Shown here piece by piece: positions 1-12,887 of a stretch of 64,000 nt of DNA (positions within the stretch are counted from its first letter, which is position 1; each line of letters starts with the position of its first letter). Under the pieces are notes generated by a model. That model did not search any database, was not told where the DNA came from, and saw only the letters and a list, made by a program, of their open reading frames with translations. Origin of the DNA: Paragordius varius (lineage: Eukaryota; Nematomorpha); contig OZ176056.1 in the NCBI GenBank assembly GCA_964247055.1, forward strand, positions 8,494,001 through 8,558,000, read 5' to 3'. Position numbers and translations under genes: made by a program.

Positions 1-490
1 GTTTTAAATTTAAATAACATTGAAAAAAATAATAAAGTATGCCATAAAGAAGATGTATATCAGATTACATATGAGTTATATTAGTTTGAAAACACACATA
101 ATTTTTTGTTTAGGTTGAATTTGAATTGTTTAAGGGTGAATTTGAATTGTTCAAGAGGGTGAATTTGAATTGTTCAAGAGGGTAAATTTGAATTGTTCGA
201 GGGGGGTGAATTTGAATTGTTCGAGGGTGAATTTGAATTGTTCGAGGGGGGTGAATTTGAATTGTTCAAGGGGGTGAATTTGAATTGTTTAAGGGTGAAT
301 TTGAATTGTTAGGGTGAATTTGAATTGTTCAAGGGTGAATTTGAATTGTTCAAGGGTGAATTTGAATTGTTCAAGGGGGTGAATTTGAATTATTTAAGGG
401 TGAATTTGAATTGTTCGAGGGGGGTGAATTTGAATTGTTCAAGGGGGTGAAATTGAATTGTTCAAGGGGGTGAATTTGAACTGAAATATG
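1..490. repeat. Family M1 element with 21-nt minisatellite (cut by window edge)
   Basis: From about 114 to 485 a 21-nt unit (GGGTGAATTTGAATTGTTCAA with G-run length variation) is repeated nearly twenty times. Bases 1-113 match the internal part of other M1 copies (for example 3590-3690 and 9560-9670), including the stretch read as GTTTGAAAACACACATAAT. The right end lacks the clean terminal motif seen elsewhere. It lies upstream of the first CNOT2 exon. Confidence 0.75.
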
Positions 491-833
491 GTTTATCTAA
501 TGTATTAATTATAAAAATATAGCCATATCAACCTCAAACACATCTAATAAACAGTTGGGACACTCTAATATGGTAGCCCAAAATTTTTTCCCTCCACCCC
601 CCATATCTGGTTAGTTAGCATATATGCATTTTATAATATCTTGTGTTTTACCGGTTTTTTTAAAGAAAATAATTTGGTTTAAATAAAAAAGTTTAACTAT
701 ATCATTCATTTAGTTTAATGACATAAATGTAAGAAAATATATACAAAAAAAATTTGTTTGACATACATCCTTTCGTTACGTTTTAATATAATAACATATG
801 ATGTTAATATTGGTGAGAATAAGCATTTTTTCA

Positions 834-875
<42 letters not shown>

Positions 876-1429
876 AAATTTAAATTTGTACAAAAACCTA
901 AAGATTAATTGGCAGATTTTACATTACAAAGACAATCATACTTTTACTAAACTTATTTTTTCATGAGACTTGTTTGGTTTGGTTGGTAAAATAATGAATA
1001 GAAATGTAAATTGCTAGTTAATCCACTTAAATATGCAACAATTTTAATTTTAATATCCAAAAACCTACAAGGAGCTTATATTGTGTCCATGAATAATTAT
1101 ATTCAATTCTTCTTTTAATTTTTACGTTTTTGTTTCTCAGGTTTTTATCCTTTCCCTTAAAATTTAAAGGGTTTTTATAACCATAATTATTTTCTTTAGT
1201 ATTTTAAGCCTTTTTCCCCCCAATAATTTAAAGTTTTAGTTAGTATATAATGCTTTTTCAAGCAATTTTTTTTATTCCAAATATCAAAGTTTGTTGTCTT
1301 TATTTTAAGCTTTTTCTTGTGGTGCTTTTTAACAAGCATATATTATACTAATTAATCTATTTCTATATAAGTTTTTTATATTTAATTTCCTTAATAAAAA
1401 ATGTTTTAAATGGTGATTTTTATTTGCTT
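491..1429. other. AT-rich sequence upstream of the first recognised CNOT2 exon
   Basis: There is no coding signal I trust here. A (TA)n microsatellite sits at about 836-871. The CNOT2 promoter or an upstream exon may lie here, but neither can be pinpointed by eye. Confidence 0.4.
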
Positions 1430-2576
1430 ATGCACAAAAAAGGTCTATCACAAATGGGGCCACCCATACCCCCACCATTTCCACCCCTGGCAACTTTCCC
1501 TTTTTTGGGTTCGGCGACTTCCGTTAATAATTCTGAGATTGGTTCTTCACAACCACCCTTGTATAACACATTTTCTGGGTATGTATGATTTTTTTACATT
1601 ACAATACAAAAAAATTAGTATTTAAAGTTTTTAAATCTCTAAAAAAACTAGGTTTTTGTCAGAATAAAGCATATTTATAATAATTAGAGTTTTAGATCAT
1701 CTTAAGGTTACGTAACGTACATATCAAACAAATTTTTGGGATTTTTTATGGCCCCAATTTTTTTCTAGAATTTTTATATAAAAGTTTTATATTTGTTTTT
1801 ATTTTCATTGGTGAATATTTAAATTGGAATTTCAAATCATAGTTAACTTGACTAAAAAATTTTTTTTCCCTCTCACTGCAAATTTATGGAATTTTTCACT
1901 TTAAACATATATATTAAACAAATCTATACTTTTTAATTTAATTTTATATTATTATTAATTATTTTTTTTCATATTTTTAATTATTAATTTTTAATATATT
2001 TTGAATATATATTTTTCAGATATATGAATTCAACCTTATCCAAACACGGCGGTATCAATAATAATAAGTCATTTAACAATGTCCCTTTTCAATATGGTAA
2101 TTTATAAAATATTTAAAATTTTGTATTATTAGAAAGTTATTAATTATTATTGCCAAATAGAGCATATACAACAAAAGGCAGCATTATTGGCTTATATTTC
2201 CTATTTTTACTTTTTTCTGTTATATTAGCCAATAATAATTCTCTTTGCTGAATATATGCTATTTGGCAATAATTAATAACTTTATATCATCAATATATAC
2301 TTTTTACTCATACTGTAATTTTATGGCAAATTTTATTTACATTTTCATTTTAAGTATACTCTATATTATTTTTTTGGGGGGGGTTTTTTTGAATTAATTA
2401 CAATATAACATAAATCTATGTATTATTATTATTAGTATTATGGAAATAATCCTTTCATTTTTACTATAAAATATACTTAAAGCGTGAAAAACTAATTTAT
2501 TTTTTTCTATTTTTATTTCGTTTTTTATAGAAACCACTGGTCAATCATGGTTAAATACATCGGAGTTTCCATCTTT

Positions 2577-2615
<39 letters not shown>

Positions 2616-5600
2616 TATATTATTTTAATACTTTTTTAATTAAATCGTTTATTTGCATATATATATATATATATACTTTCTACAGTAATATAAATCAAAT
2701 GGGATCTAACATACAGCAAATGCACTCCAATGTACCTAGTTATAAGGCTTTCGGTATTTGTTCTCATTTTATTGTCACACTTATTTTTTTTTAATCTTTG
2801 AAAACAAATTTTTGAAAAAAAAAACCCTAAAATAATATTTTTTACTTATATTATTTATTGACTGATTGGCTTAAGTGACATTAAAAAAAATTAATGTGAT
2901 TATTATTGGAGCAAAAAAAACTTTTTATATCTAATCAAAATTAGAGATATGGTGGTGTATTTAACAAAATGTTAATAATTTAAGTTAAAATTTTTGTTTT
3001 ACCCAATAGCTATATAAATTTAGTTAAAATCATAATATTTAGTAAATTTTACTGGTTTATTTACATGCGTTTTCAGATCGATTAAATTACTCAAAAAACC
3101 ACAAAAATTAGAGAATATAAATCATGGTTGAACATCCTTATTACGACGAAAAAAATTAAAATTGAAATTAAAATAAATTCTCTAACTAAATATAATTAGG
3201 GTGTTCTCGAATGATTAAATATTTGATATCAATCCACTTACTTATAATATTTTGAAAAATTAGTTCTTATTTGATTTTTTGTTTTAATTACCCATACATA
3301 AACACCACACTAAATAATTTTAGGGAAGGTACATTATATTATATTATACCAAAAAATTTATATACCCAAAAATTAATGCCTATTATTATTGTGTTTTTAT
3401 ATGATAAATATATATATATATATACCATTTACAATTTAATTTCATTCTTAAACAATTCAAATTCACCCTTAAACAATTCAAATTCACTCTCGAACAATTT
3501 AAATTCATCCTCAAATAAAATATAACTTTTTTAAGATTAAATATTACCTATATTTTATATATTTTTACAAAATAAAAATTATGTTTGAATTAAAATAGTA
3601 CTGAAAAAAATAATAAACTATACCATAAACTATATATATTTCATATTAATAATTAGTTATATTAGTTCGAAAAAACATAATTTATTTTTAGGGTGAATTT
3701 GAATTGTTCAAGGCGGTGAATTTGAATTGTTCAAGGGTGAATTTGAATTGTTCAAGGGTGAATTTGAATTGTTCAAGGAATTTGAATTGTTCAAGGGTGT
3801 GATTTTGAATTGTTCAAAAGTGAATTTGAATTGTTCAAGGGTGAATTTGAATTGTTCAAGGGTGAACTTGAATTGAACTGTAAATGGTATATATATATAT
3901 ATATATTTCAATAATTTTTACCTGTTTTTTTATCCTAATTTCAATTATTCTAGGTTTAATCAGTACAAACTCATCCTACAATACCATTATGAGTAATAAT
4001 AATAATACGATGACCACGTCGACATCGAATATGATTGTTAATAAATTAGGTTATTTCCCTGGTCCTCCTGTGTTGGGGACATACGCCAATGTTAATTCTA
4101 CTCCCTCAACAAATTTTATGTTACCTTTAAATAATTTAAATAATAATTCTGCAATGTTTAATAATAGCAATTCCAATTCCAATTATAACTCTGCCAATAT
4201 TTTTAATCTAAATTTGCATCCTAACCTTAGCCACCATATTAATGGTCAACAATCATCCGATGAATTCCACATACTGAATGAAGATTTTCCTGCACTACCT
4301 GGCTTAGCTAGTATAGGAAAACAAATTTTTTACTTTTATTTTGTTTTGAAAAATTTCATTGATTTATAATGACAGTAAAAATTGAAATTATATGCAAACA
4401 AACAAACGCCCTAATATAAAAATAGTAAAAGAGACATCATTTAAAGTATAAATACATTATAATGGTTGCTTATTTCACACTACACTATAGTAGGGGGCAA
4501 TTTGGCCTACACCACCACAGTAGTGTATGGAAAAAATCAAGAAAATGTCGAATAAACAATTATTTGCCTTTCTTTTCTTTCCACACACTCCTGTGTGTTA
4601 CAAATTTCCATATTATAGTGTGAAATATATATATATATATAAACAGTCATTTCAAACCTTGATTTTCTAAATAATAAGAAGAGGCATGAAATTTGGTTTT
4701 TCCTATTAGATATTTATGTTTTGTGTCTTCATAATTTTGATTTATTCTTAACTAACTAATGAATCTGGCAATCATCTAAACTAGGGCTGTCCTACACAAA
4801 TGGAACTCAAAAAATATGGCATTGCACATTCGAAATTTTTTATGTCATAATTTATTAATAAATAATTTATTAGATATTTCAAACAAACATAATAAGACTG
4901 CAAAAAGCAAACGCTATATATATATCAACACTTTTTTTTCTTCTAATTATTGCCAATTGAATTGTTTTAGAAATATCTATTTTATACTAAGATTTTATGA
5001 TCATATTGTAGCAAATTGTTATTGAATTCAACATTTATCATGTGGGCTGTACATAAAGTAAGTTTTGGTCGTATAATAGACTACACCCCTTATCTAATCA
5101 ATCATATCATTTTTGCATGCTTTTTTTCGAATATTTTAAAAAAATGACATAATTAAAATTCCTTTAAACATTAATAATTATATCTTTTTTGTTGGGTATT
5201 GATTTGAGAAATAAATTTTTTTTATTTTTATTTTTGTTATATTTTTCCAATTTTGCTAGGTAAAGATGTTTTAGTTTCTGGTGGTGATTTTAGCAATCAA
5301 CCCACTCATATGATGCACTCATCATCCAATCTTTTAAATGTAAGGAATTATTTTTTAGTTATTAAATTTCATAACATTTATATGGATTGACTATTTGTTT
5401 TTTACCCTATCACATTTAATTATATACGGCGGATAAGAAAGGTAAACCTATAAAGACAATTTTTTTTTCCAAAAAATAACAACCACATATACTTTTTTAT
5501 ACCTTTATATATCCGATAAAAATCATTCAATTACAATTTATTCATTCGTAAAATACATAATTGATTGTGTTACCAATATCCATACCTCTATTTTATACTT

Positions 5601-5714
5601 TGCAGTTTAAAACAATGAAGAGTTATGTTCAAAAAAATCAAGTTTAATAAGTATGGTTTGGGTTGTATTTTAGAAAAAAATATTTGTCTTTATATTTTGA
5701 ATAAGTTTTGTCCG

Positions 5715-5758
<44 letters not shown>

Positions 5759-8700
5759 ATATCCAACAATAATGCCGTCAACCCTAACTCCACTCCGGCT
5801 TTTATAAGCTTACAAGAAAATCAACAACAATCTACAAATTATTTCGGTGTAGCTTCATATATGACAAACTCTAAAAGTAAGTTGCAAAAAAATTTAAATA
5901 TGATATATTTTGTTACAATAATTATGTGTTTTCGAACTAATATAACTCTTCATTATTAATATGAAATATATGTTTATGGTATAGTTTATTATTTTAATAT
6001 AGAACAAAATAGTTATTTACAAAAAATATATAAAATATAGGTAATTTTTAATCTTAAAAAACATACATTTTATTTGAGGGTGAATTTGAATTGTTCAAGG
6101 GGGTGAATTTGAATCGTTTAAGGGTGAATTTGAATTGTTCAAGGGGGTGAATTTGAATTGTTCAAGGGGGTGAATTTGAATTGTTCAAGGGGGTGAATTT
6201 GAATTGTTCAAGGGGGTGAATTTGAATTGTTCAAGGGGGTGATTTGAATTGTTCAAGGGTGAATTTGAATTGTTCAAGGGTGAATTTGAATTGTAAATGG
6301 TATACTATAGGGGGGGGGGGCAATTTGCAACACAACAGTAGTGTATGGAAAAAAACAACAGTAGTGTATGGAAAAAAACAATTATTTCCTTTGCTTTTTT
6401 CCAAATACACTCTCGTGTGTTGAAAATTGCCCCCCCCCCTACTATAGTGTAGAGTGAAATAAGCAGCCATTAGAATTTATACATTATACTACATATTACC
6501 CAATTTACTTTTATTTGATTTTTTTTTAGTAAGGAGACAAAACAAAAAAATGAAAAAAAAGTAATATAAATATTAATTTTCATTCCATAAAGGTCTGGGT
6601 ATCTAGTATTAGTAGAGATGTAAATTGGTGATACACTCTGTTTTATAAATTTCGCATAGGTTTTATTTAGAAATAAGGAAAATGTATATATAAAGACGGT
6701 TTAAATATATATATAATTAAGTATGTTTCCTTTTAAAGCTAAAATTTTATGTTTTTTAATTTTCCATATTTTTTATATTCAATAGATGCGTCCACAAAGC
6801 AAAATCCAACAGACCCGTTTTTGGCTGAAAAGTATAATATGATAACATTTATATTTTTTATTTTAATTTTGTTTTTTTATTTTTTTTGAAAAAAAAATTT
6901 GTTTTAAGCAAACGCACTGGTTTTTATACCAATGTTAAAACTTGTCCATCTATCTATTCATATTCCATTGGTTAATAACTATGGTAAAATTTTATAGAAA
7001 AAAAACTAATTTGTTACAACTTTTTTTGTTAATAAATTTTATATGCCTAAGTTTTTTGCTAAATAAAATGGTTATTTAATATATTCAGCAAGAATAATTA
7101 AGTCTTTGCGTATGTGCAGCAAAAAAAAGAGATTTTCGATACTAATTTTTCATATATATATATATATATAATTTTTTAACACTTTAACACTAAATCTTTA
7201 ATTTTTTTTTCAATAAAAATATATTTTGGGGTGTGATATTGTCCCAATGGTTAAGAAATGAAAATATTTATAAATGTTTATTTTTAACAATTTAATAAAT
7301 TCGTTTCCAAATCCAAAATATATAAAAAAAAGCACACATTGTCAAAATTGGTTTGATATCATCATATGTATACGAAAATCGTTATATCGCGCGCTGTTCA
7401 GTTTTTTTCTGATTTGTTCTGAGAGAAAAAAAAAGTTTTGAAACATTTTAAGCAACATTGTTAACGCAAAAATATTATTTAAATCAAATCAAATTTTTTT
7501 TTCAAAATCACATTGTATAAAGTTTTGTTGTGTTATGTAATAAGAGCTATTAATAGAGCCATTATATACTATGAAAGATATATTTCACTATTTATTAGAG
7601 TACATTTTTGAAAATTAAAAATGGAAAAAAATACAGTGTTCCCGATTGATTATTATGTAACACTACTAATATAATAGATTAATCTCTTCTCATACATATA
7701 CCATCAGACATGTAAATTAACACTTCGATTCAAATTGGGGTATTTAAAGGCCCCAGACTAAATTTGAGTTGGAATTTTTAAAAAACTACTGAGGAAACGG
7801 TCCCAATTTAAATTTATACTTCTATCCTATTTTATGGCAAAATATCTAAATAAAATTTTGTTTTGGATAAAAGTTCCATGTCAAACTACTTCAACCCCAT
7901 TTTTATTTTATAAATTTTTGCAAAATGTCGTCCTTATTTTTTAAGGGTAAAATTACAGCTAATTTTTTATTTAAATTATATCTAACATTGATAGAAATAA
8001 AAAAGCGGTTTATTTTCTATTATTTTTTAATTTTACCATTTCACATATGTCACGTTGACGAAATTTTTACCTTTCGGTTTTAGCTTAAAATAAGTAATAT
8101 TTATTTTTGAAAATTTTTTTTTAATATTTCGGTTTATTATTGTTATAAAAGGGCAAGATTTTGCCATGGTTCCGATTCCTTCCATATTTTTTAAATTTTT
8201 TTTTATTTTAAGCAGGCCTGGGGTATTTAACTACCCCAATTTGAATCGAATGACTATAACAATGGATGTGTTGTATCCAAGTGTTAATAAATGCCCTTTT
8301 TCATCAATTATCAATTAATAAATTAAATTACCCAAAATGTTGCCAATAATAATTTTCTTTTTACTACACAAAAAAAAGGCGACTATAATTTTTTGCATAA
8401 ATTTTAGACGATTATACCATACTACATCATCATTGTCACCACCCTCACCCCAAAATTTGGAAAATTCCAATTATCAAATTAGTAAAACAACCCCTAAAAA
8501 ACAATCCTCTATAACATCTTTCATAACTTTGAATAGCAGCAATAATAAATCTACTGTTAGGGAAAACTCGACGAAGCAAACAAGTTTATACTCATCAAAC
8601 TCAAGCTCAAACTTAAACTCCAACTTAAGACTAAACACTAAAACGAAAATGAACAACATTCATGTTGATGAAACTATTGTTACTGAAGATTATGATGGAA

Positions 8701-11700
8701 TCATAACACATCCTGGCGGTATTTGAAAACAAATTAATTTATACCATTTACGAACTCTATAAAATTCACACCCTCAAACATTTCAAATATTATATATGTT
8801 TTTTTTTCGATTAATCTAACACTCATTAATGGATATGAAAAATTTTCTCTATGGCGGCATACTTTATCTTTTTTTCTATGCAGTATGTTTGCTGTTTTTT
8901 TCAAAAAATATAAAAACAATTTACGTGTGTTTAAGAAATTTTTAACAATAAATATAGGGTTTAGATGGTTAATTGATATTAATTTGACTTTCATATATTA
9001 GATTTACGCCTGTTGTTTTTCTTAGATAACGTAAATTATAACATTTAAAAAAGAGACAAAACACGTACATAAAAACTACTATAAAACAAATATTGTTACT
9101 TAAAAATAAACATCTAAAAAACCACACCCCAATAATTTAGAATTTTATATCAAAAAATTTTTAAAACAACTCAACAAAAAATGGTTATATATTTTAAAAT
9201 TCCTCATAAAAAATTTAGGGCGTGTTACAAACATCCCTACAAATATGGTAAAAGATCAATTTGGTATGGTAGGATTACTAACTTTTATCCGTTCAGTTGA
9301 AAAAGATCCCTACCTCGTAAGCTTGGGTCTTGGCAGTGATTTAACAACATTTGGACTCAATTTGAATTCCTCTGAGTAAATTTTTTTTTGATCTATATAT
9401 ACCATTTACAGTTTATACGCACCCTTAGACAATACAAATTCAAATTCATACGCACCCTTGAACAAGTAAGTCAAATTCACCCTCAAAATAAATGACATGT
9501 TTTTTAAGATTAAAAATTATACCTATATTTTAATATATAATTTTTAAAAAATAAAATTTTGTTTTAAATTAAAATAATACGGAAAAAATAATAAATTATG
9601 CCATATAGATAGATAGATATATTAATAATGAGTTATTATATTAGTTTGAAAACACACATAATTTATTTTTAGGGTGAATTTGAATTGTTCAAGAGTGAAT
9701 ATGAATTGTTCGAGGGTGAATTTGAATTGTTCAAGGGTGAATTTAAACTGTAAATGGTATATATATTTTTTTGTTTTTGCAGTAAAGATTGTAAAGACAA
9801 AGTAAAACCCAACATATTATAAACCCCGTTTTTTTAGTATAAAATTTGAGTTGCGTAATAAGGAATGGATATGTTAGTTGGTAACACACAACATTATATT
9901 ATATATTTAACTATTACACAATCATAAAAGTTATATAAAATATAATAACATTTATAAAATAAAAATATTATTCTTTTACTTGTGTGGTGCTAAAATACTT
10001 GTAATTTTTTTCTTATATATATATATATATATATAATATATATATAGTATGCATTTTAATGGTTGCTTATTTCACACTTTAGTAGGGGGCAATTTGCAAC
10101 ATAACAGTAATGTATGGAAAATAACAACAAAATGTTGAATAAACAAATATATATATATATATATAAATATATACATATAATATTATTGCAGACCTTTGTA
10201 TCAAAATTTTGATGATCCTTTTGCTGAAAAACCCGCCAAACCATTTGACATTGATTGTAACGTTCCTCCTGAATATTTGGTTAGTTCACAAATCAGGGAT
10301 AAGGTATAATAATATATTAAATCTATTATATTATATTATCGGAAAAAAAGTGTATTATTTACAATTTTAATCACCCTTGAACAATTCAAATTTACCCTAA
10401 AATTAATTTATGTGTTTTTGTGCGTGCTAATATAAAACTAAACTCATCATTAATATGAATGATATCTTTTATGGCATAGTTTATTGCCCTTACAGTATTA
10501 TCTATGTTTAACAAAATTTAAATGAGTAATTTTCTATCTTAAAAAACATATTAGTTATTTTAGGGTGAATTTAAAATATTCGAGAGTAAATTTGAATTGT
10601 TTAAAGGTTTTACAGTATAAATTATATACTCTATTCCCACCATAAGAATTGTAATCTAATATAATAATAAAAATGGTGAATAAAAACAGGTAATTTTTTT
10701 ATACAAGAAAAAATTAAATTTTTATATTTACAGTTAAAATTGAAGTTAAAAAAAAGACAAAACGTAAAACCTAATAATTTTTTTTTCCAAAAAAAAGAAA
10801 GCCATATTTTTTTCAACCATAATTATTATCTGAAAGAATTTAAATGTTAATTAATGTATGTAAAGTATATATTTGAATGTATCACGAATTCTATCCCTTA
10901 TTTTGCAATTAACAATATGTTATATTAAGTAATAAAAATGTGTGTATAGAAAAGGTTAAACTTTTTTTTCTAGTCCAAAATAATATAAGTCTTTTAAATT
11001 TTGCGTTTGTCGTTATTCATCATTAAATTTTTACTGGATTTTCATATTAAGCTTAAACCTATTTTTACTGGAGAGTTTTATATTAAACTTAAACCTATTT
11101 TATTTATTTTAGCTACCAAGTTTTTGGCCAGCTAAATACGTTGAAGATCTCTTGTTTTTTCTATTCTATGCCTTTGAAAACGACCTCATACAAATCCTTG
11201 CAGCTCAGGAATTGTAAGCCCATTTTATATATTTTTTTTCAAATTATAACAAAATATTTAATTTTTGGAAAAAAACTGCAAATCTTACATTTGTTTCACC
11301 TCAAATGACATTAATACCTTCTTTTCAATCAAACTTAACATACATTTTTCAACCAAATTTCGATATTTAAATACAATATTTTTATATTCATTCTTAATAT
11401 ACTGTTGTATTTAAACTAAAAATCCAATCAACACTTTTCTATTGTTTGTAACTCAACCCTTCTCTACGTATAAATTTTTTAACACTTATTTTTAATTAAC
11501 CTAACTTAAATTTTTAAAAAATTGGGTTTTTGGTATACGTGTTAAATTTAATTAAAAAAGATATATGTATATATATATTATTCATCAATTAATCAATTAA
11601 TTAATTAATTAATTAGATATGAAAGAGATTGGAGGTTTTATATGGAAGAAAAAATTTGGATAACCAAAATCCCTGGCATAAATTCCCAAGAAAAATCGAG

Positions 11701-12689
11701 TTCGTATGAACGTGGAACTTTTTACTTTTTTGATCCGATTCATTGGAGAAAAGTAAGTTTTTATATTTATTTTTACAATTTTTATTTTCTAAAAATCATT
11801 ATTATTACAAGTAAAAATTGAAATTATATACGGGCAAAAAAAACGTAAAAAACGACAAATATAAGTTACTTAAAGACAACCATACTTTATAAATCTTGTA
11901 CACAAATATCAATCATAGTTTCAAAAGAATTAAATAGAAATGTTTACTGGTACCACAATCATTTATATATTTTACAATTTTAATTAAATAGTTTACGTAG
12001 GAGTTATTAAGGTTTTGAAAAGTATGGTTGTCTTTTAAAAATATATTATTTGTCTTTATGTTTTTTACGTTTTGTCCGTAGCATTTAAATTTTTATTGTA
12101 TAATCTATCAACTTTATAAGCATTGAGAAAGCTTTTTTGTGAGTAAACCTGGACATTGTACAAAAAAATTAACACAAAAACAGTAAATTGAAGTTATACA
12201 GACAAATTGTATTAGTTAAAAAAAGATAGACATTCATATATTAACTTGCGTTTTTCACAATAAAAGTATAGAATAGAGATAATCATATAGTTAATTTTAA
12301 ATCAAAGGTTTGAAAAGGTATGGTTGTCTGACACACAAAAAATTTGTCTTTAACCTTTTTTTTGCGTTTTTTTACCTTTATAAATTTAATTTTTTTTACT
12401 CTTCACAATAATAATGATTGCATAGCTTACGCGAGATTTCACGATTCATTACGATAAATTGGATGAACGACCAAACTTACCTAATCCTGCCCTCCTTACC
12501 GCTTTTCATCTCATAAATTCAACAAATTCAACAAATGCACATTGTTGTAGTAACACTTTATTTTCATCGTTAAAAAACAACTCAACATCAACTGTAGTTA
12601 TAAACACCACCAATAATTTTAGTAGCAATAATAATTTTGGTAATAATTTAGTTTTAACGACTAAACTAAACACTACAATCCACGATTAG
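1430..12689 (+). CDS. CNOT2: CCR4-NOT complex subunit 2 (CNOT2/NOT2), 14 exons
   Basis: This is a scaffold subunit of the CCR4-NOT deadenylase, which pairs with CNOT3 and binds CNOT1 in cytoplasmic mRNA decay. I read the exons as 1430-1578, 2020-2096, 2531-2579, 2686-2753, 3954-4310, 5260-5339, 5756-5876, 6786-6831, 8408-8718, 9219-9375, 10192-10303, 11113-11213, 11617-11752 and 12426-12689. Every intron is GT-AG, phases match throughout, and the sum is 2028 nt (675 aa plus TAG). The N-terminal half is Asn/Ser-rich with the family motif NEDFPALPG near residue 230. From about residue 420 come GRVTNIP, GLLTFIRSVEKDP and LGSDLTTFGLNLNS. The NOT box follows, with EYLVSSQIRDK, ERDWRFYMEEKIWITKIPG, YERGTFYFFD and HYDKLDERPNLP. 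An Asn/Thr-rich tail ends the protein. The start at 1430 is the first ATG in frame, but the animal protein has more N-terminal sequence, so an exon further upstream is possible. Introns are loaded with transposon remnants. Confidence 0.9.
2133..2283. mobile_element. Family M4 MITE, 151-bp hairpin in CNOT2 intron 2
   Basis: The ends are inverted repeats: AAAGTTATTAATTATTATTG at the left is matched by CAATAATTAATAACTTT at the right, and CCAAATAG and GCATATA continue the pairing inward. The inner part also pairs (TATTGGCT with AGCCAATA), so almost the whole element folds into one stem. It has no coding capacity. It looks like a non-autonomous DNA transposon; the superfamily is not clear. Confidence 0.75.
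3423..3889. mobile_element. Family M1 MITE with 21-nt arrays at both ends (CNOT2 intron 4)
   Basis: This is the most complete M1 copy. It starts TACCATTTACA and ends TGTAAATGGTA, inserted in a TATATA tract, which fits a TA target. Just inside each end are several 21-nt units, written AACAATTCAAATTCACCCTT at the left and as the reverse complement at the right, so the arrays are part of the inverted repeats. The AT-rich core of about 190 bp has no open frame. Confidence 0.75.
4461..4628. mobile_element. Family M2 MITE, palindromic (CNOT2 intron 5)
   Basis: The left end reads AATGGTTGCTTATTTCACAC, then CACTATAGTAGGGGGCAATT. The right half is the near reverse complement (TTACAAATTTCC, ATAGTGTGAAAT), with CAGTAGTGTATGGAAAAA facing TTTCCACACACTCCTGTGTG in the middle. 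It is a long hairpin with no coding capacity. Relatives are at 6303, 10058, 35755 and 60942. Confidence 0.7.
4629..5259. other. Rest of CNOT2 intron 5
   Basis: AT-rich intron sequence with no recognisable element or exon. Confidence 0.4.
5411..5725. mobile_element. Family M3 (Tc1/mariner-like) MITE, degenerate (CNOT2 intron 6)
   Basis: The inner parts of the M3 inverted repeats are present: ATAAAGACAATTTTT and AACAACCACATATACTTTTT at the left, and AGTATGGTTTGGGTTGT, ATATTTGTCTTTATATTTTG and TTTTGTCCGTATA at the right. The outermost bases are worn away compared with the copy at 14984. Confidence 0.55.
5920..6302. mobile_element. Family M1 element, inverted orientation, one end array only (CNOT2 intron 7)
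   Basis: The core reads in the opposite direction to the copy at 3423. A 21-nt array of about ten units runs from about 6075 to 6290, and the element ends TGTAAATGGTA at 6302. The array expected at the left end is missing. A family M2 element begins directly at its right edge. Confidence 0.65.
6303..6471. mobile_element. Family M2 MITE abutting an M1 element
   Basis: It is palindromic, with long G and C runs (a G run near 6310 and a C run near 6430). CAGTAGTGTATGGAAAAAA occurs twice on the left arm, and the right end reads AGTGAAATAAGCAGCCATT. The left tip (about 20 bases) is missing exactly where the M1 end TGTAAATGGTA stands, so one element probably replaced or inserted at the tip of the other. 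Confidence 0.65.
6832..7733. other. CNOT2 intron 8, left part
   Basis: AT-rich intron sequence with a short (TA)n run near 7153. I see no exon or complete repeat. Confidence 0.4.
7734..8250. mobile_element. About 515-bp element with 30-bp inverted repeats (CNOT2 intron 8)
   Basis: The left end TTCGATTCAAATTGGGGTAT, followed by TTAAAGGCCCCAG, is mirrored at the right by CTGGGGTATTTAACTACCCC, followed by AATTTGAATCGAA. The interior is AT-rich and has no open frame. No second copy is in the window. It looks like a non-autonomous DNA transposon of unknown superfamily. Confidence 0.65.
9400..9759. mobile_element. Family M1 MITE (CNOT2 intron 10)
   Basis: The ends are TACCATTTACA and TGTAAATGGTA inside TATA tracts. 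Two degenerate 21-nt units lie at the left and four at the right (about 9673-9745). The core has the same order as the copy at 3423, with an extra short GATA run near 9606. Confidence 0.7.
10058..10148. mobile_element. Family M2 MITE, left half only
   Basis: The segment begins AATGGTTGCTTATTTCACAC and continues with AGTAGGGGGCAATTTGCAAC and a degenerate AACAGTAATGTATGGAAAA. It then runs into a (TA)n tract just before CNOT2 exon 11. The right arm is absent. Confidence 0.6.
10351..10620. mobile_element. Family M1 element, old degenerate copy (CNOT2 intron 11)
   Basis: Single degraded 21-nt units lie at both ends (ACCCTTGAACAATTCAAATT near 10374 and GAGTAAATTTGAATTGTTTA near 10585), with the inverted M1 core between them. 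The terminal motifs are eroded. Confidence 0.5.
11807..12100. mobile_element. Family M3 MITE (CNOT2 intron 13)
   Basis: The left side reads GTAAAAATTGAAATTATA and AAAGACAACCATACTTTATA. The right side mirrors it with AAAGTATGGTTGTCTTTTAA, TTACGTTTTGTCCGTA and TTTTTATTGTA. Ends and spacing match the copy at 14984. Confidence 0.6.
12181..12402. mobile_element. Family M3 MITE, second copy in CNOT2 intron 13
   Basis: The element starts CAGTAAATTGAAGTTATACA. The right arm has AAAGGTATGGTTGTCTGACA and TTTGTCTTTAACC. It is more degenerate than its neighbour at 11807. Confidence 0.5.
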
Positions 12690-12887
12690 TATATATATGT
12701 ATAGTGTGAAAAAAGGATACTACCAAAGTATGGTTTATTTTATCTATTTCACAAACAAAAATATATACCGCTTCAAACGATTTTTGCCTGTTTTATACTA
12801 CGCCTTAATGATTTTTATCTCTGTTTTGAACCAAAAATATTTACTTATCATCCATAAAATAATAGGCCGCAAATTTTTGGAGTATAA

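Noticed and set aside
3708-3911. Open frame made of repeated FKFTLEQ-like peptides
   Set aside because: It is the 21-nt minisatellite of an M1 element read in one frame; 21 is a multiple of three, so long frames arise by chance.
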